Shown: positions 55,457 through 64,000 of the stretch, piece by piece | Layout of the letters: every line of letters starts with the position of its first letter | How positions within the stretch are numbered: position 1 is the first letter of the stretch | Origin: JABDIY01 sp963751955 | Lineage (GTDB): Bacteria > Actinomycetota > Acidimicrobiia > Acidimicrobiales > SZUA-35 | Direction of reading: 5' to 3' | Length of the DNA: 64,000 nt | Assembly (NCBI GenBank): GCA_963751955.1 | Contig: CAVVWM010000014.1 | Span: 62,001 to 126,000, forward strand | Made by a program: the position numbers and the translations under genes | Notes under the pieces: model-generated | Database searches by the model: none | What the model saw: the letters and a program-made list of their open reading frames with translations, nothing else | Told to the model about the DNA's origin: nothing

Positions 55457-56398
55457 ATGCTCATTATTCAGCGTCCCACCGTTGAACAACTCGATGACGG
55501 CGAAGGGACCACCGGTCGCTTCGCTATCGGTCCGCTCGAGCCTGGCTTTGGCCATACGCTTGGGAATTCGCTTCGTCGTACGTTGCTGTCCTCGATTCCG
55601 GGTGCGGCAGTCACCAGCGTTCGGTTCGACGCAGCTCTTCACGAGTTCGACACAATCGAAGGCGTCATCGAAGATGTCACCGACGTCATTCTGAACATCA
55701 AAGACATCGTTCTGACCAGTGAGTCGGATGAACCGATTTCTCTACGTCTCGATGCCAAAGGCGCCGGCGACGTTACGGCTGGAGACATATCCTGCCCGCC
55801 CGAGGTTGAGATTCTCAACAGCGACGCCCACCTAGCCAAGCTTGATACAAAGGGTCGCTTGGCAATCGACCTCACAGTCGAGAAGGGCCGCGGCTGGCAA
55901 AGCAGCATGAAAGCCGGCACATCGACCACGATCGGTGTGATTCCTGTCGATGCGATCTTCTCACCGGTTCGTCGCGTGTCGATCAATGTGGAGGCAACCC
56001 GAGTCGAGATGAGCACCGACTACGACCGGCTTATCCTCGAAATCGAGACTGACGGAGCCATGACTCCTCGTGACTCGTTGGCCTCGGCTGGCGCAACCCT
56101 TCGAACGCTGGTCCAGCTGGTAGAAGAGATGAGCGAAGAGCCCGAAGGTCTGACCCTCGGCGAGGCTCCCGCTGCAGCCACCGGATCACCGGACCTCGAT
56201 CTTCCGATCGAAGACTTGGAGCTGTCCGAGCGTCCCCGCAACTGCCTCAAGCGTGCCCAAGTCAACAGTGTTGGTGAATTGCTCACCAAGTCCGAAGACG
56301 ACCTCCTGGCCATCACGAACTTCGGCCAGAAGTCCCTCGACGAAGTTATTGAGAAGCTCGAAGAGCGTGGCCTGTCACTGCGCACCGGTCGGCTGTAA
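55457..56398 (+). CDS. rpoA: RNA polymerase alpha subunit
   Basis: 313 residues. N-domain for dimerisation (FAIGPLEPGFGHTLGNSLRR; SIPGAAVTSVRFDAALHEFD) and C-terminal domain for UP elements and activators (ELSERPRNCLKRAQVNSVGE; LLAITNFGQKSLDEVIEKLE). An AAGGACAG ribosome site precedes the ATG. It sits in the usual rpsD-rpoA-rplQ order. Confidence 0.98.
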   Translation: MLIIQRPTVEQLDDGEGTTGRFAIGPLEPGFGHTLGNSLRRTLLSSIPGAAVTSVRFDAALHEFDTIEGVIEDVTDVILNIKDIVLTSESDEPISLRLDAKGAGDVTAGDISCPPEVEILNSDAHLAKLDTKGRLAIDLTVEKGRGWQSSMKAGTSTTIGVIPVDAIFSPVRRVSINVEATRVEMSTDYDRLILEIETDGAMTPRDSLASAGATLRTLVQLVEEMSEEPEGLTLGEAPAAATGSPDLDLPIEDLELSERPRNCLKRAQVNSVGELLTKSEDDLLAITNFGQKSLDEVIEKLEERGLSLRTGRL

Positions 56399-56430
56399 CC
56401 AACCGATCTTCGTAGAAGAAGGATCAATCC

Positions 56431-56784
56431 ATGCCCGGTAAACCCCGTAAGACCCGCCGTTTCGGCGGATCGGCTTCTCACCAGAAGCTGATGATGGCCA
56501 ACCTCGTCGCATCCTTGATTGCCGCGGAAGGAATTGTGACCACCGAGGCCAAGGCAAAGGCGATGCGCCCAATCGCGGAACGCCTGATCACCAAGTCAAA
56601 GAATAAGGATCTCCACAAGTTCCGCCAGGTGCTTAGCTACCTCGGCGATGTTGAGATGACCACCAAGATGTTCGACGAGATCGGCCCGCGCTACGCAGAC
56701 CGTCCTGGTGGCTACACGCGAATCATCAAACTCGGCCCTCGCCAGGGCGACAACGCCCCAATGGCCAAGATCGAACTGGTTTAG
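56431..56784 (+). CDS. rplQ: 50S ribosomal protein L17
   Basis: 117-residue protein near the tunnel exit. KTRRFGGSASHQKLMMANLV and YTRIIKLGPRQGDNAPMAKI are canonical. No C-terminal extension, unlike the L22 here. It converges on truA with a 34-base gap. Confidence 0.97.
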   Translation: MPGKPRKTRRFGGSASHQKLMMANLVASLIAAEGIVTTEAKAKAMRPIAERLITKSKNKDLHKFRQVLSYLGDVEMTTKMFDEIGPRYADRPGGYTRIIKLGPRQGDNAPMAKIELV

Positions 56785-56818
56785 CCCTCCGGGGGCCTCT
56801 TGCCTCGCCTGCCTCTCT

Positions 56819-57625
56819 TCAGGATCTCTGGACTGGCGGCTGATTGGGACGATTGCTGCCGTAGCTGACACTCCACAAAATGAGGCCGTGGGGTGGGGCT
56901 GGGGAGGGCGCGGCCTTGCGGTCTCGGGCGGCGAGAACGTTCGCAACACTCGCTGGTGTGCACCGACCAAGACCCACCGAGGCGTGCATTCCTACGATGC
57001 TGCGCACCATTTGGTGACAGAACGCAGGGCCGGCGATCTCGAACTGGAGGCGGCGCACTCCAGTGTCGTCGACCTGTTCGGTCCACAAGGCCGTATCGAC
57101 CCGACGCACCAGGGAATGGGGGTCGTCCCGATCGCCCTGTTTGGGTCGGCGGCAAAACGACGAGAAGTCATGCTCGCCCAGCAACGGTTCACAGGCCGCT
57201 TGCATCGCTCCTAGATCCAGGGCGTCCTTCACCCACCATTCGGTTCGCGACGTGAAGGGGATCCGGTGCGGATGGTTCAAGACGGTATACCGGTAGCTGC
57301 GCCCCCTGGCCGAAAATCGAGCATGGAATCGAGGATCGTCGGCGACCTGTATCTCGATCGCGGCAATTTCGGGACCCAGTCGCGAGTTGATGCTCTTCAC
57401 CACGCGAACAGGATCGACCTCTGACTCGGTGTCGAAACTCAGGACTTGATGGCGAGCGTGGACGCCAGCGTCAGTGCGGCCCGACATGTGGATCTCCTCG
57501 ATGTCACCGAGGATCGCTTCGAGGACCGGCTGCAACTCGCCAACTACGGTGCGAACGTCGGGGTTGGGTGCTAGTCCGCGAAACCCGGTGCCGTCATAGG
57601 CGATGGATAGCCGGACTCGAGCCAT
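56819..57625 (-). CDS. truA: tRNA pseudouridine(38-40) synthase TruA
   Basis: Modifies tRNA anticodon arms. 268 residues; catalytic Asp in MSGRTDAGVHARHQVLSFDT, and RSYRYTVLNHPHRIPF and FEIAGPAFCHQMVRSIVG are family motifs. In many bacteria truA follows rplQ on the same strand; here it is inverted and convergent. Confidence 0.94.
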   Translation of the reverse strand: MARVRLSIAYDGTGFRGLAPNPDVRTVVGELQPVLEAILGDIEEIHMSGRTDAGVHARHQVLSFDTESEVDPVRVVKSINSRLGPEIAAIEIQVADDPRFHARFSARGRSYRYTVLNHPHRIPFTSRTEWWVKDALDLGAMQAACEPLLGEHDFSSFCRRPKQGDRDDPHSLVRRVDTALWTEQVDDTGVRRLQFEIAGPAFCHQMVRSIVGMHASVGLGRCTPASVANVLAARDRKAAPSPAPPHGLILWSVSYGSNRPNQPPVQRS

Positions 57626-57761
57626 CTCACGAGCTTAGGGGCCTGACCCTCTGATGGCCCGGGGGAGTGGAACCCCTACGGCGCCGATACGGTATTGGGT
57701 CGGCTCTGCTCTCTGGCAGCGGCTGCTGTGGCTCGGTCGAGCCCAGACAAGAGGAATGAAG

Positions 57762-58238
57762 ATGACTATCAAGCAGCAGGTCAAGACCTACAGCCCCAAA
57801 GCTTCAGAAATTCAGCGCGACTGGTGGATTGTGGACGCCGAGGGCATGACCGTCGGGCGCATGGCAACCGAGGTTGCCCGCATTCTGCGTGGGAAACACA
57901 AGCCCACCTACGCTCAGCACATCGACACCGGCGATCACGTGATAGTCGTCAACGCTGACAAGGTTCGCATGACCTCCAACAAAACGGATCGTCAGCTCAT
58001 CCACACTCACTCGGGGTACCCGGGCGGACTCACCACCCGTACCTACCAGGAGTCATTGGACCGCCAACCAGCCGACACCGTCCGCAAGTCGATCGTGGGC
58101 ATGATCCCCAAGAATCGATTGGGTCGCCAGCAGGCCACCAAACTCAAGGTCTACGCCGGCCCCGAACACCCCCACGCTGCACAGTTGCCCAAACCACTCG
58201 AAATTCCCGGAGCTCGCCGGGAGCCCGGAACCCGCTGA
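57762..58238 (+). CDS. rplM: 50S ribosomal protein L13
   Basis: Early-assembly 23S-binding protein. 158 residues from the ATG at 57762 (MTIKQQVKTYSPKASEIQRD), chosen because AGAGGA is six bases upstream; an ATG at 57756 is too close to it. WWIVDAEGMTVGRMATEVAR and the GDHVIVVNADKVRMTSNK region are typical. 14 bases before rpsI. Confidence 0.97.
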   Translation: MTIKQQVKTYSPKASEIQRDWWIVDAEGMTVGRMATEVARILRGKHKPTYAQHIDTGDHVIVVNADKVRMTSNKTDRQLIHTHSGYPGGLTTRTYQESLDRQPADTVRKSIVGMIPKNRLGRQQATKLKVYAGPEHPHAAQLPKPLEIPGARREPGTR

Positions 58239-58252
58239 GGAACAACGAACAA

Positions 58253-58639
58253 ATGTCTATCACCATTGCAACCGGTCGCCGTAAGCAGGCTGTGGCCCAC
58301 GTCCGCCTCGAGCCCGGTACCGGTCAGGTAACTGCCAACGGGCGGTCATTCGAGGACTATTTCCCCTCGGCGGTCCATCGCACCCTCATTACCGAGCCCT
58401 TTCGGGTCACCGGGACAGAAGACAGCTATGACATCATCGTGAACCTTCACGGTGGCGGCCTCTCGGGCCAGGCCGGAGCCTTTCGTCTCGGCATCGCTCG
58501 TGCGCTGATCGAAATCGACCCTGAGGCCCGCGGCGGGGTAAAAGCAGCTGGCCTTCTCACCCGCGACCCGCGGAAGAAGGAATCCAAGAAGTACGGCCTG
58601 AAGAAGGCCCGCAAGGCTCCCCAGTACTCCAAGCGCTAG
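58253..58639 (+). CDS. rpsI: 30S ribosomal protein S9
   Basis: 128 residues; the C-terminal tail KKARKAPQYSKR reaches the P-site tRNA. RRKQAVAHVRLEPGTGQVTA and GGGLSGQAGAFRLGIARALI are canonical. It forms the rplM-rpsI pair. Confidence 0.98.
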   Translation: MSITIATGRRKQAVAHVRLEPGTGQVTANGRSFEDYFPSAVHRTLITEPFRVTGTEDSYDIIVNLHGGGLSGQAGAFRLGIARALIEIDPEARGGVKAAGLLTRDPRKKESKKYGLKKARKAPQYSKR

Positions 58640-58680
58640 GTCGCTTGCGAACTCAAAGCCGGCCGAGGATCTCCTAAATT

Positions 58681-60033
58681 ATGCCAGCACCCCGGTTTGG
58701 CACCGATGGGGTCCACGGCCTCGCCAACTTCGACCTCACTCCCGAGGTTGCCACTGCGTTGGCCCGGGGCGTGAGCCTGACCCTTCTACCCCGGCGTGTC
58801 TACATCGGCGGAGACACCCGCGAATCAGGCCCGATGCTCGAAGCCGCCCTAGTGGCCGGATTCGTGTCGAGCGGAGTTGACGTGCTCCTCCTGGGCGTTG
58901 TTCCCACTCCGGCCGTAGCGGCCGCAGTCGCAAACGGGGACGACGGCACAGTCGGCATCATGATCTCCGCCAGCCACAATCCCTACCACGACAATGGGAT
59001 CAAGGTGTTTGGGCCAGGCGGGCGCAAGCTGACCGATGCTGATGAGGCCGATATCGAGGAGGCCTACATGGCGTTCCTCAATCGGCTACCCGCGGAACCC
59101 TCACCGGTTCTTACCGACGGCCCGATTCGGCCCGGCTCGGCCATTTCGTTGCCAAGCCCGATCGATCATCTTGGTTCGGTGCTCCAAGCCGCAGACGCCG
59201 ACCTTTCAACTATGACTGTTGTGCTGGACTGCGCCAACGGTGCAGCCTCTCCATGGGCTCGGCAGATCTTCGAACAGGTCTGTGGAACCGTTCATGTGAT
59301 CGGGGACAAGCCCAACGGCACCAATATCAACGACGGTGTGGGTTCTACTCATCCAGATGCCCTCGTAGCCTCGGTGCTCGAGCATCGCGCCGATCTTGGT
59401 CTCGCCTTCGACGGAGATGCCGACCGGTTGATCGCTGTCGACCACACCGGCGGAATCGTCGACGGCGACCGAATCCTCGCTCTTCTCGCCGCCGATCGGA
59501 AGCAGCGTGGGAAACTTCGGCACAACACCGTCGTCGTTACGCAGATGAGCAACTTGGGTTTCAGGCGAGCGATGCAGGCCGCCGATATCAATGTAGTTGT
59601 CACCGGGGTCGGCGATCGCTACGTCCTCGAGGCTATGGCTGAGGGCGGCTACGTGTTAGGTGGGGAGCAGAGCGGCCACGTGATCTGTGCCGACCTCGCC
59701 TCGACCGGTGACGGGATGCTCGCCGGCCTTCAGTTGCTCAGCGTCGTGGCCCGGGCTGGCCGTCCCCTGGCCGAACTGTCGAGAGAGGCCATGGTGAACT
59801 ACCCCCAGGTCCTCAGGAACCTCCGGATGGACGAGCAACACCCCGAACTCATCGAGAAACTCGGTCCCGCCATCGAGACCGCAGAGCGACAAATGGCCGA
59901 CGAGGGACGGATTCTCGTGCGACTATCCGGGACTGAGCCTCTCCTACGCGTAATGGTTGAGCACGCTGACCAGGCTGTGGCGGATGCCACTGCTGACAGA
60001 TTGATAGCCGCTGCTCTATCCTTCACGGTTTGA
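58681..60033 (+). CDS. glmM: Phosphoglucosamine mutase
   Basis: Interconverts glucosamine 6- and 1-phosphate on the way to UDP-GlcNAc, the precursor of peptidoglycan and of the wecB product. 450 residues: phosphoserine loop ISASHNPYHDNGIKVFG, metal loop AFDGDADRLIAVD, sugar loop GGEQSGHVICAD and phosphate loop RLSGTEPLLRVM. Followed 57 bases later by the GlmS-like gene. Confidence 0.96.
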   Translation: MPAPRFGTDGVHGLANFDLTPEVATALARGVSLTLLPRRVYIGGDTRESGPMLEAALVAGFVSSGVDVLLLGVVPTPAVAAAVANGDDGTVGIMISASHNPYHDNGIKVFGPGGRKLTDADEADIEEAYMAFLNRLPAEPSPVLTDGPIRPGSAISLPSPIDHLGSVLQAADADLSTMTVVLDCANGAASPWARQIFEQVCGTVHVIGDKPNGTNINDGVGSTHPDALVASVLEHRADLGLAFDGDADRLIAVDHTGGIVDGDRILALLAADRKQRGKLRHNTVVVTQMSNLGFRRAMQAADINVVVTGVGDRYVLEAMAEGGYVLGGEQSGHVICADLASTGDGMLAGLQLLSVVARAGRPLAELSREAMVNYPQVLRNLRMDEQHPELIEKLGPAIETAERQMADEGRILVRLSGTEPLLRVMVEHADQAVADATADRLIAAALSFTV

Positions 60034-60090
60034 GGGTTTCTTCCGATTGGAGGAAGGTCAGCGAGGCGGAAAAGGAAGAAGTGAGCATCC

Positions 60091-63000
60091 GTGTGTGGAA
60101 TCATTGCCATCGCAAGACGTCGGACGGGGCGGGCTATCCCGACTGCGTCAGAGATCCGCTCGCTGCTTCAATCAGCTTCAGAACTTCTACCTGACGCTGC
60201 CGCTGGCGCTGGCCGCTATGGGGAAGTCAATGAACTACTCAAGGGCGAGGCCGGTGTTCGAGCCCTGCTGGCCGATCCTGACCTGCCGGCACTGATTTCC
60301 AATCATCTCGTCGGTGCCAAAGCTCAGGTCGATCAAATCGAGGCCGACATCGAGGCCGGAATCGGCGACCACTTGGAGGCTCGAAACCAAGGCCTAATCC
60401 TCCTTCGTGACGCGTTGTGGGCGATCGAGCGCGACCGTCTGCGAACCGCGAGCGAGGTTGCCGCTTTGGTTGGTCCTGAAGCCGCTGGAGCGGCAGTCGC
60501 CGCCTACCTGAGCATTCAACAGGCGCTGAGCGCACTCGATCGGCTGGAGGTCCGGGGCCGAGACTCGGCGGGCCTCCATGTCCTGGTGCGTAACCATCAC
60601 CTCGATTTCATCGATCCAGAAATCGCCTCGATGGTGGCCGAGCGACGCGATTCCTCGCCCCTGTTCACCCACAATGCGGTGCGCACACCCGACGGGCTGA
60701 TCAGCTTCGTCTACAAGGCAGCCGCCGAGATCGGCGAGTTGGGCGACAACACTGCAACAATGCGAGAAGCGATCAAGAATGATCGGCTACTTGCTAGGGC
60801 ACTTGCCGATGAGCGGGCCGAAGCAACCATCCTGGGCCACACCCGTTGGGCCAGCATCGGCATCATTTCCGAACCCAATGCCCATCCGGTGAACAGCGAG
60901 GAGCTTGACGACACCAACGGCCCCTACGTCCTCGGGGTGCTCAATGGCGACGTCGACAACTTCGCAGACATCATCGCCGCTGAGTCTCTGCAGATTCAGA
61001 CCGAGATCACCACCGACGCAAAGGTGATTCCCACCACGATCAGTCGAAACCTCGCTGCCGGACAGCACCTCGACGAGGCGGTTCGGTCCGCGGTGGCTCA
61101 GTTTGAGGGTTCGGTTGCGATCGGCGTGAGTACCAGCGACGCTCCATCGGACCTTCATTTGTGCCTGCGCGGCTCTGGACAGGGGGTCTTTGTCGGTCGA
61201 TCCGACGACATGTTCGTGGTCGCATCAGAGCCCTACGGTGTAGTCGAAGACGCGACGTCGTACATCCGTATGGATGGTGAGACGCCGTCGGATCCAAGCA
61301 ACCCCACCGGTTCCCAGGGTCAGATCATTCGCTTGAGCGGTGGCTTGGCTGGCCAGGTCGAAGGGCTCAGCCGAGTGAGCTATGACGGGACGCCCCTTCC
61401 AATCGATTCTTCGGAATGGGTTGCTCCTGAAGTCACCACACGAGACATTGATCGTGGCGATGCACCACACTTCCTCTTGAAGGAAATCATGGAGTCACCG
61501 GAGTCGTTTCGAAAGACCCTGAGAGGGCGACTCGTCGAAACCGAAGCTGGACTGGCTGTGGGTCTGACCTCGGAAACCCTTGACACGTCACTCCTCGAAG
61601 AACTTCGGAGCGGAACGTTTCATCGAGTCTTCGTTATAGGCCAAGGGACTGCCGCTATCGCCGGTCAAGCCGTAGCTCGCGCATTCCAATGGACCCTGGC
61701 CGGTGCCGGCATCCCCGTGATCGCAACAACTGCAACCGAGTTGTCCGGCTTTGGGATCGAAGATGACATGAGTGATTGCTTGATCGTTGCGATCAGCCAG
61801 AGCGGCACAACAACTGACACCAACCGCACTGTTGATATTCTCAGAGCGCGCGGTGCCCGGGTAGTCGCAATCGTCAACCGGCGAGGCAGCGACCTGGTCG
61901 ACAAGAGCGACGGGGTTCTCTACACCTCCGATGGCCGCGATGTCGAGATGAGCGTTGCTTCCACCAAAGCGTTTTACTCGCAAATCGCAGCGGGCTTCCT
62001 GCTCGCCGTTGCCGTGAGTGACCAGATCCCGAACGCCGCTGTTCCAACCGCTGAGGTTCAGTTGTTGCTGTCATCACTTCGGACCATGCCCGATGCGATG
62101 GTCCGGACGATCGCCAAACGGAAAGAGATTGCCGAAGCAGCCGGTCGGCACGTGCTCAGCCGCCGATACTGGGCGATGGTTGGCAACGGTCCGAACTTCG
62201 TTGCCGCCCACGAGGTACGCATCAAACTCAGTGAGCTTTGCTACAAGTCGATCGCATGTGACATCACCGAGGACAAGAAACACATCGACCTTTCATCCGA
62301 ACCGCTCATTTTTGTCTGCGCGGCCGGGCTTCAGGGTTCCAATGCCGACGATGTGGCCAAAGAGGTGGCGATATTTCGTGCCCATGAAGCGGCTCCGATC
62401 GTTGTCGCCACCGAAGGGGAAAACCGGTTCAAAGCCGCTTTGGAAGTGATCTCGGTTCCCGAAACTCATCCCGAGCTTGCGTTCGTCCTCTCGACTGTTG
62501 TGGGGCATCTGTTCGGCTACGAAGCTGCCCTGGCTATCGACGGGTCCGCCCGCCCATTGCGCGAAGCCCGTGGGCTCATAGAGAAGTACGTGACCCCGGC
62601 CGGTGACAGCTGGTTCGACGAGTTTGGCGACGATCTCGAACCCTATGCTCAGAACTTCTTCGACGGCCTTCGAACGAACCAGTACAACGGCCACCTCGAG
62701 GCGTCAACCGCCGTGAAGGTGGCCTCGATGCTTCGTTTCGCCATGGGACAGCACCGGTTTGAGAGTTATCAGCTCGAATTCGGCAAAGTGGGAACCCCGG
62801 GCGTGATCGTCGATGACCTGGCCTCAGTCCTCACCGAAGCTATTGAGGAACTCACCCGTCCCATCGATGCCATCAAGCACCAGGCCAAGACGGTCACCGT
62901 GGGAATCAGCAGAAGCGACGAAAGCCTGTTGCAGACCGACCTCGTCAAAGCGGTGCTCGACACCGGTTGCCCCCGGGACCGGCTCACCTACCGGGTGCTG

Positions 63001-63480
63001 CGAACGCTTTCGTCCATCGACCCCGCGATCGCCGAAGTGGTCGGTCACACCCGCTACCGAATCGAAGGTGACCCCGAAGAATCCGCCAGCCTCCATGTTG
63101 TCGACAAGGGCGGCATCGCTGCCGGCCTTGTGAGCCGTGCTGAACGAGATCCGGTTCTGCGAGGCAACAAGCACCGAGTAGCCGCCGAACTCGAAGTCCT
63201 GGTTAGCGTCGGCTCTGATGGCCGAGTGGTTTTGATGGTTCCTGAAGTGAAGGATTCCGAGGCAACCGGCGTAACCCTCTGCCATCTCAAGCTTGTCCCC
63301 TCGCTCGATGCGAACGCTGCCCGCGCGGTGCTCCAGGGTTATCGCAACCGCTATCGCGGCCTGGTCGATGTGGTCACAGAACGCCAGCCAACCTTCCGCG
63401 ACGACCTCCTGGCCGACGTGCAGGTGGTTGACCTTCTCACCGCTCCCATCTCCGATTTGGCGTCGCGCTGGATTGGGTAA
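60091..63480 (+). CDS. Giant GlmS-like glutamine--fructose-6-phosphate aminotransferase
   Basis: 1129 residues against about 610 for usual GlmS. It starts GTG-TGT, giving the catalytic Cys2 (MCGIIAIARR). A helical insert of about 175 residues separates it from GHTRWASIGIISEPNAHPVN (about 249) and the LNGDVDN segment. SIS domain 1 (about 505-650) has SQSGTTTDTNRTVDIL and SVASTKAFYSQ; SIS 2 (about 680-830) is divergent (VGNGPNFVAAHEVRIKLSEL). A C-terminal region of about 300 residues has no family I recognise. No frameshift is seen. Next to glmM, it likely makes glucosamine 6-phosphate, but its changed isomerase domain leaves other amidotransfers possible. Confidence 0.85.
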   Translation: MCGIIAIARRRTGRAIPTASEIRSLLQSASELLPDAAAGAGRYGEVNELLKGEAGVRALLADPDLPALISNHLVGAKAQVDQIEADIEAGIGDHLEARNQGLILLRDALWAIERDRLRTASEVAALVGPEAAGAAVAAYLSIQQALSALDRLEVRGRDSAGLHVLVRNHHLDFIDPEIASMVAERRDSSPLFTHNAVRTPDGLISFVYKAAAEIGELGDNTATMREAIKNDRLLARALADERAEATILGHTRWASIGIISEPNAHPVNSEELDDTNGPYVLGVLNGDVDNFADIIAAESLQIQTEITTDAKVIPTTISRNLAAGQHLDEAVRSAVAQFEGSVAIGVSTSDAPSDLHLCLRGSGQGVFVGRSDDMFVVASEPYGVVEDATSYIRMDGETPSDPSNPTGSQGQIIRLSGGLAGQVEGLSRVSYDGTPLPIDSSEWVAPEVTTRDIDRGDAPHFLLKEIMESPESFRKTLRGRLVETEAGLAVGLTSETLDTSLLEELRSGTFHRVFVIGQGTAAIAGQAVARAFQWTLAGAGIPVIATTATELSGFGIEDDMSDCLIVAISQSGTTTDTNRTVDILRARGARVVAIVNRRGSDLVDKSDGVLYTSDGRDVEMSVASTKAFYSQIAAGFLLAVAVSDQIPNAAVPTAEVQLLLSSLRTMPDAMVRTIAKRKEIAEAAGRHVLSRRYWAMVGNGPNFVAAHEVRIKLSELCYKSIACDITEDKKHIDLSSEPLIFVCAAGLQGSNADDVAKEVAIFRAHEAAPIVVATEGENRFKAALEVISVPETHPELAFVLSTVVGHLFGYEAALAIDGSARPLREARGLIEKYVTPAGDSWFDEFGDDLEPYAQNFFDGLRTNQYNGHLEASTAVKVASMLRFAMGQHRFESYQLEFGKVGTPGVIVDDLASVLTEAIEELTRPIDAIKHQAKTVTVGISRSDESLLQTDLVKAVLDTGCPRDRLTYRVLRTLSSIDPAIAEVVGHTRYRIEGDPEESASLHVVDKGGIAAGLVSRAERDPVLRGNKHRVAAELEVLVSVGSDGRVVLMVPEVKDSEATGVTLCHLKLVPSLDANAARAVLQGYRNRYRGLVDVVTERQPTFRDDLLADVQVVDLLTAPISDLASRWIG

Positions 63481-63489
63481 CCTGGGTGC

Positions 63490-63888
63490 GTGGAGCAGCC
63501 GGTGATCGTGTTTGACGGAGTGTGCAACCTCTGCAATGCCTCGGTCGACTTCATCATCAAACGTGACAATAAGGGCGTGTTCCAGTTCGCTCCGAATCAG
63601 AGCGAGGCCGGGGACCAGATCATCAGTCAGGCCGGCCTTGATGTGTTCGAAGCCGACACCCTGGTGCTGTGGGAAGACGGTCAAACCTATGTCAGATCGA
63701 CTGCCGTCCTGCGGATCGCCCGCCGACTGGGATTGCCGTGGAAACTGGCGTACGGATTCATGATCATCCCCCGAGCCATTCGAGACTTCGCCTACCGCCT
63801 GGTGGCCAAGAATCGCTACCGCATCTTCGGCCAACGAGATACGTGTCGGCTGCCGACGCCTGAAGAACGGTCGCGGTTTCTCCAGTAG
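63490..63888 (+). CDS. DCC-family thiol-disulfide oxidoreductase-like protein
   Basis: 132 residues (DUF393 family). The DxxxCxxC signature FDGVCNLCNASVDFIIKRD lies at the N-terminus, with AVLRIARRLGLPWKLAYGFM and RNRYRIFGQRDTCRLP-like C-terminus. Family members are named for the motif; enzymatic activity is mostly unproven. It starts nine bases after glmS and may be co-transcribed. Confidence 0.85.
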   Translation: MEQPVIVFDGVCNLCNASVDFIIKRDNKGVFQFAPNQSEAGDQIISQAGLDVFEADTLVLWEDGQTYVRSTAVLRIARRLGLPWKLAYGFMIIPRAIRDFAYRLVAKNRYRIFGQRDTCRLPTPEERSRFLQ

Positions 63889-63929
63889 CCGGACGAGGCG
63901 CAACGGGCTCAGACCTTCATTTTTCGGCC

Positions 63930-63935
63930 TAATGT
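63930..63935 (+). promoter_or_regulatory. Possible -10 element, leaderless gene at 63943
   Basis: TAATGT with seven bases to the GTG at 63943, a spacing typical of leaderless transcripts. No clear -35. Confidence 0.35.
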
Positions 63936-63942
63936 GGGAGGG

Positions 63943-64000
63943 GTGCTATCCCGTCCGCTGAGTGATGCGCTCGTCGTGTTGAGCCAGGAGTTCCCTACCG
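63943..64000 (+). CDS. Start of a gene, truncated by the window
   Basis: GTG at 63943 opens a frame (MLSRPLSDALVVLSQEFPT) running off the end. GGGAGGG is immediately upstream, too close for a normal ribosome site. Only 19 residues are visible, so no function can be assigned. Confidence 0.4.
   Translation, partial: MLSRPLSDALVVLSQEFPT

Overview
The window looks like a GC-rich chromosome segment from a high-GC Gram-positive bacterium. I infer an acidimicrobial actinobacterium (Ilumatobacter-like, possibly aquatic). The reasons are the actinobacterial ribosomal gene order, a short adenylate kinase, GTP-type PEP carboxykinase, DUF4214 secreted proteins, frequent GTG starts, and an L22 with a C-terminal tail of a kind I associate with this group. 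This is inference; no rRNA or tRNA gene was seen.

Layout. 1-9.5 kb: the 5' end of a secreted FN3-like protein, a MoxR ATPase, then a nucleotide-sugar and surface-polysaccharide block (rfbC, rfbD, wecC, a GT4 glycosyltransferase, wecB, a toroid-fold protein) and a DUF4214 secreted protein. 9.7-19.1 kb: a VWA protein (natural partner of MoxR), an SLC13-type permease, an S9 peptidase, a beta-helix lipoprotein, PEP carboxykinase and an Lrp regulator. 19.4-34 kb: rpsL-rpsG-fusA-tuf-rpsJ, then the S10 and spc operons from rplC to rplO, with a terminator and a 0.4 kb gap between rpsJ and rplC.

34-48.2 kb: a respiratory island sits between rplO and secY, which are normally adjacent. It holds a fatty-acid desaturase, a PCu(A)C copper chaperone, two SCO proteins, a large cytochrome b / ferredoxin / MvhD / cytochrome c fusion, a ba3-type oxidase (subunits I, II and IIa), a membrane cytochrome c, a GltD-like flavo-iron-sulfur protein, a split cytochrome b with Rieske protein and cytochrome c, and a tandem universal stress protein. 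Three palindromes resembling the DosR/DevR dormancy box of mycobacteria lie upstream of the desaturase, in the divergent oxidase/cytochrome promoter, and (imperfectly) upstream of the stress protein. Together they suggest an oxygen- or redox-responsive electron-transfer unit, the most interesting candidate system here.

48.3-56.8 kb: secY-adk, a DUF4214 protein, a VIT1-type transporter flanked by two related tandem-repeat arrays in opposite orientation, then infA-rpmJ-rpsM-rpsK-rpsD-rpoA-rplQ. 56.8-64 kb: truA (inverted), rplM-rpsI, glmM, a giant GlmS-like protein, a DCC-family protein and the start of another gene.

Quality caveat. Many genes, including the essential fusA, rplC and rplB, carry single-base frameshifts, often in homopolymers. 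They cluster at about 10.7-19 kb and 39.7-45.8 kb and are absent after 46 kb. I read them as sequencing or assembly errors and annotate the genes as interrupted CDSs rather than decayed pseudogenes.
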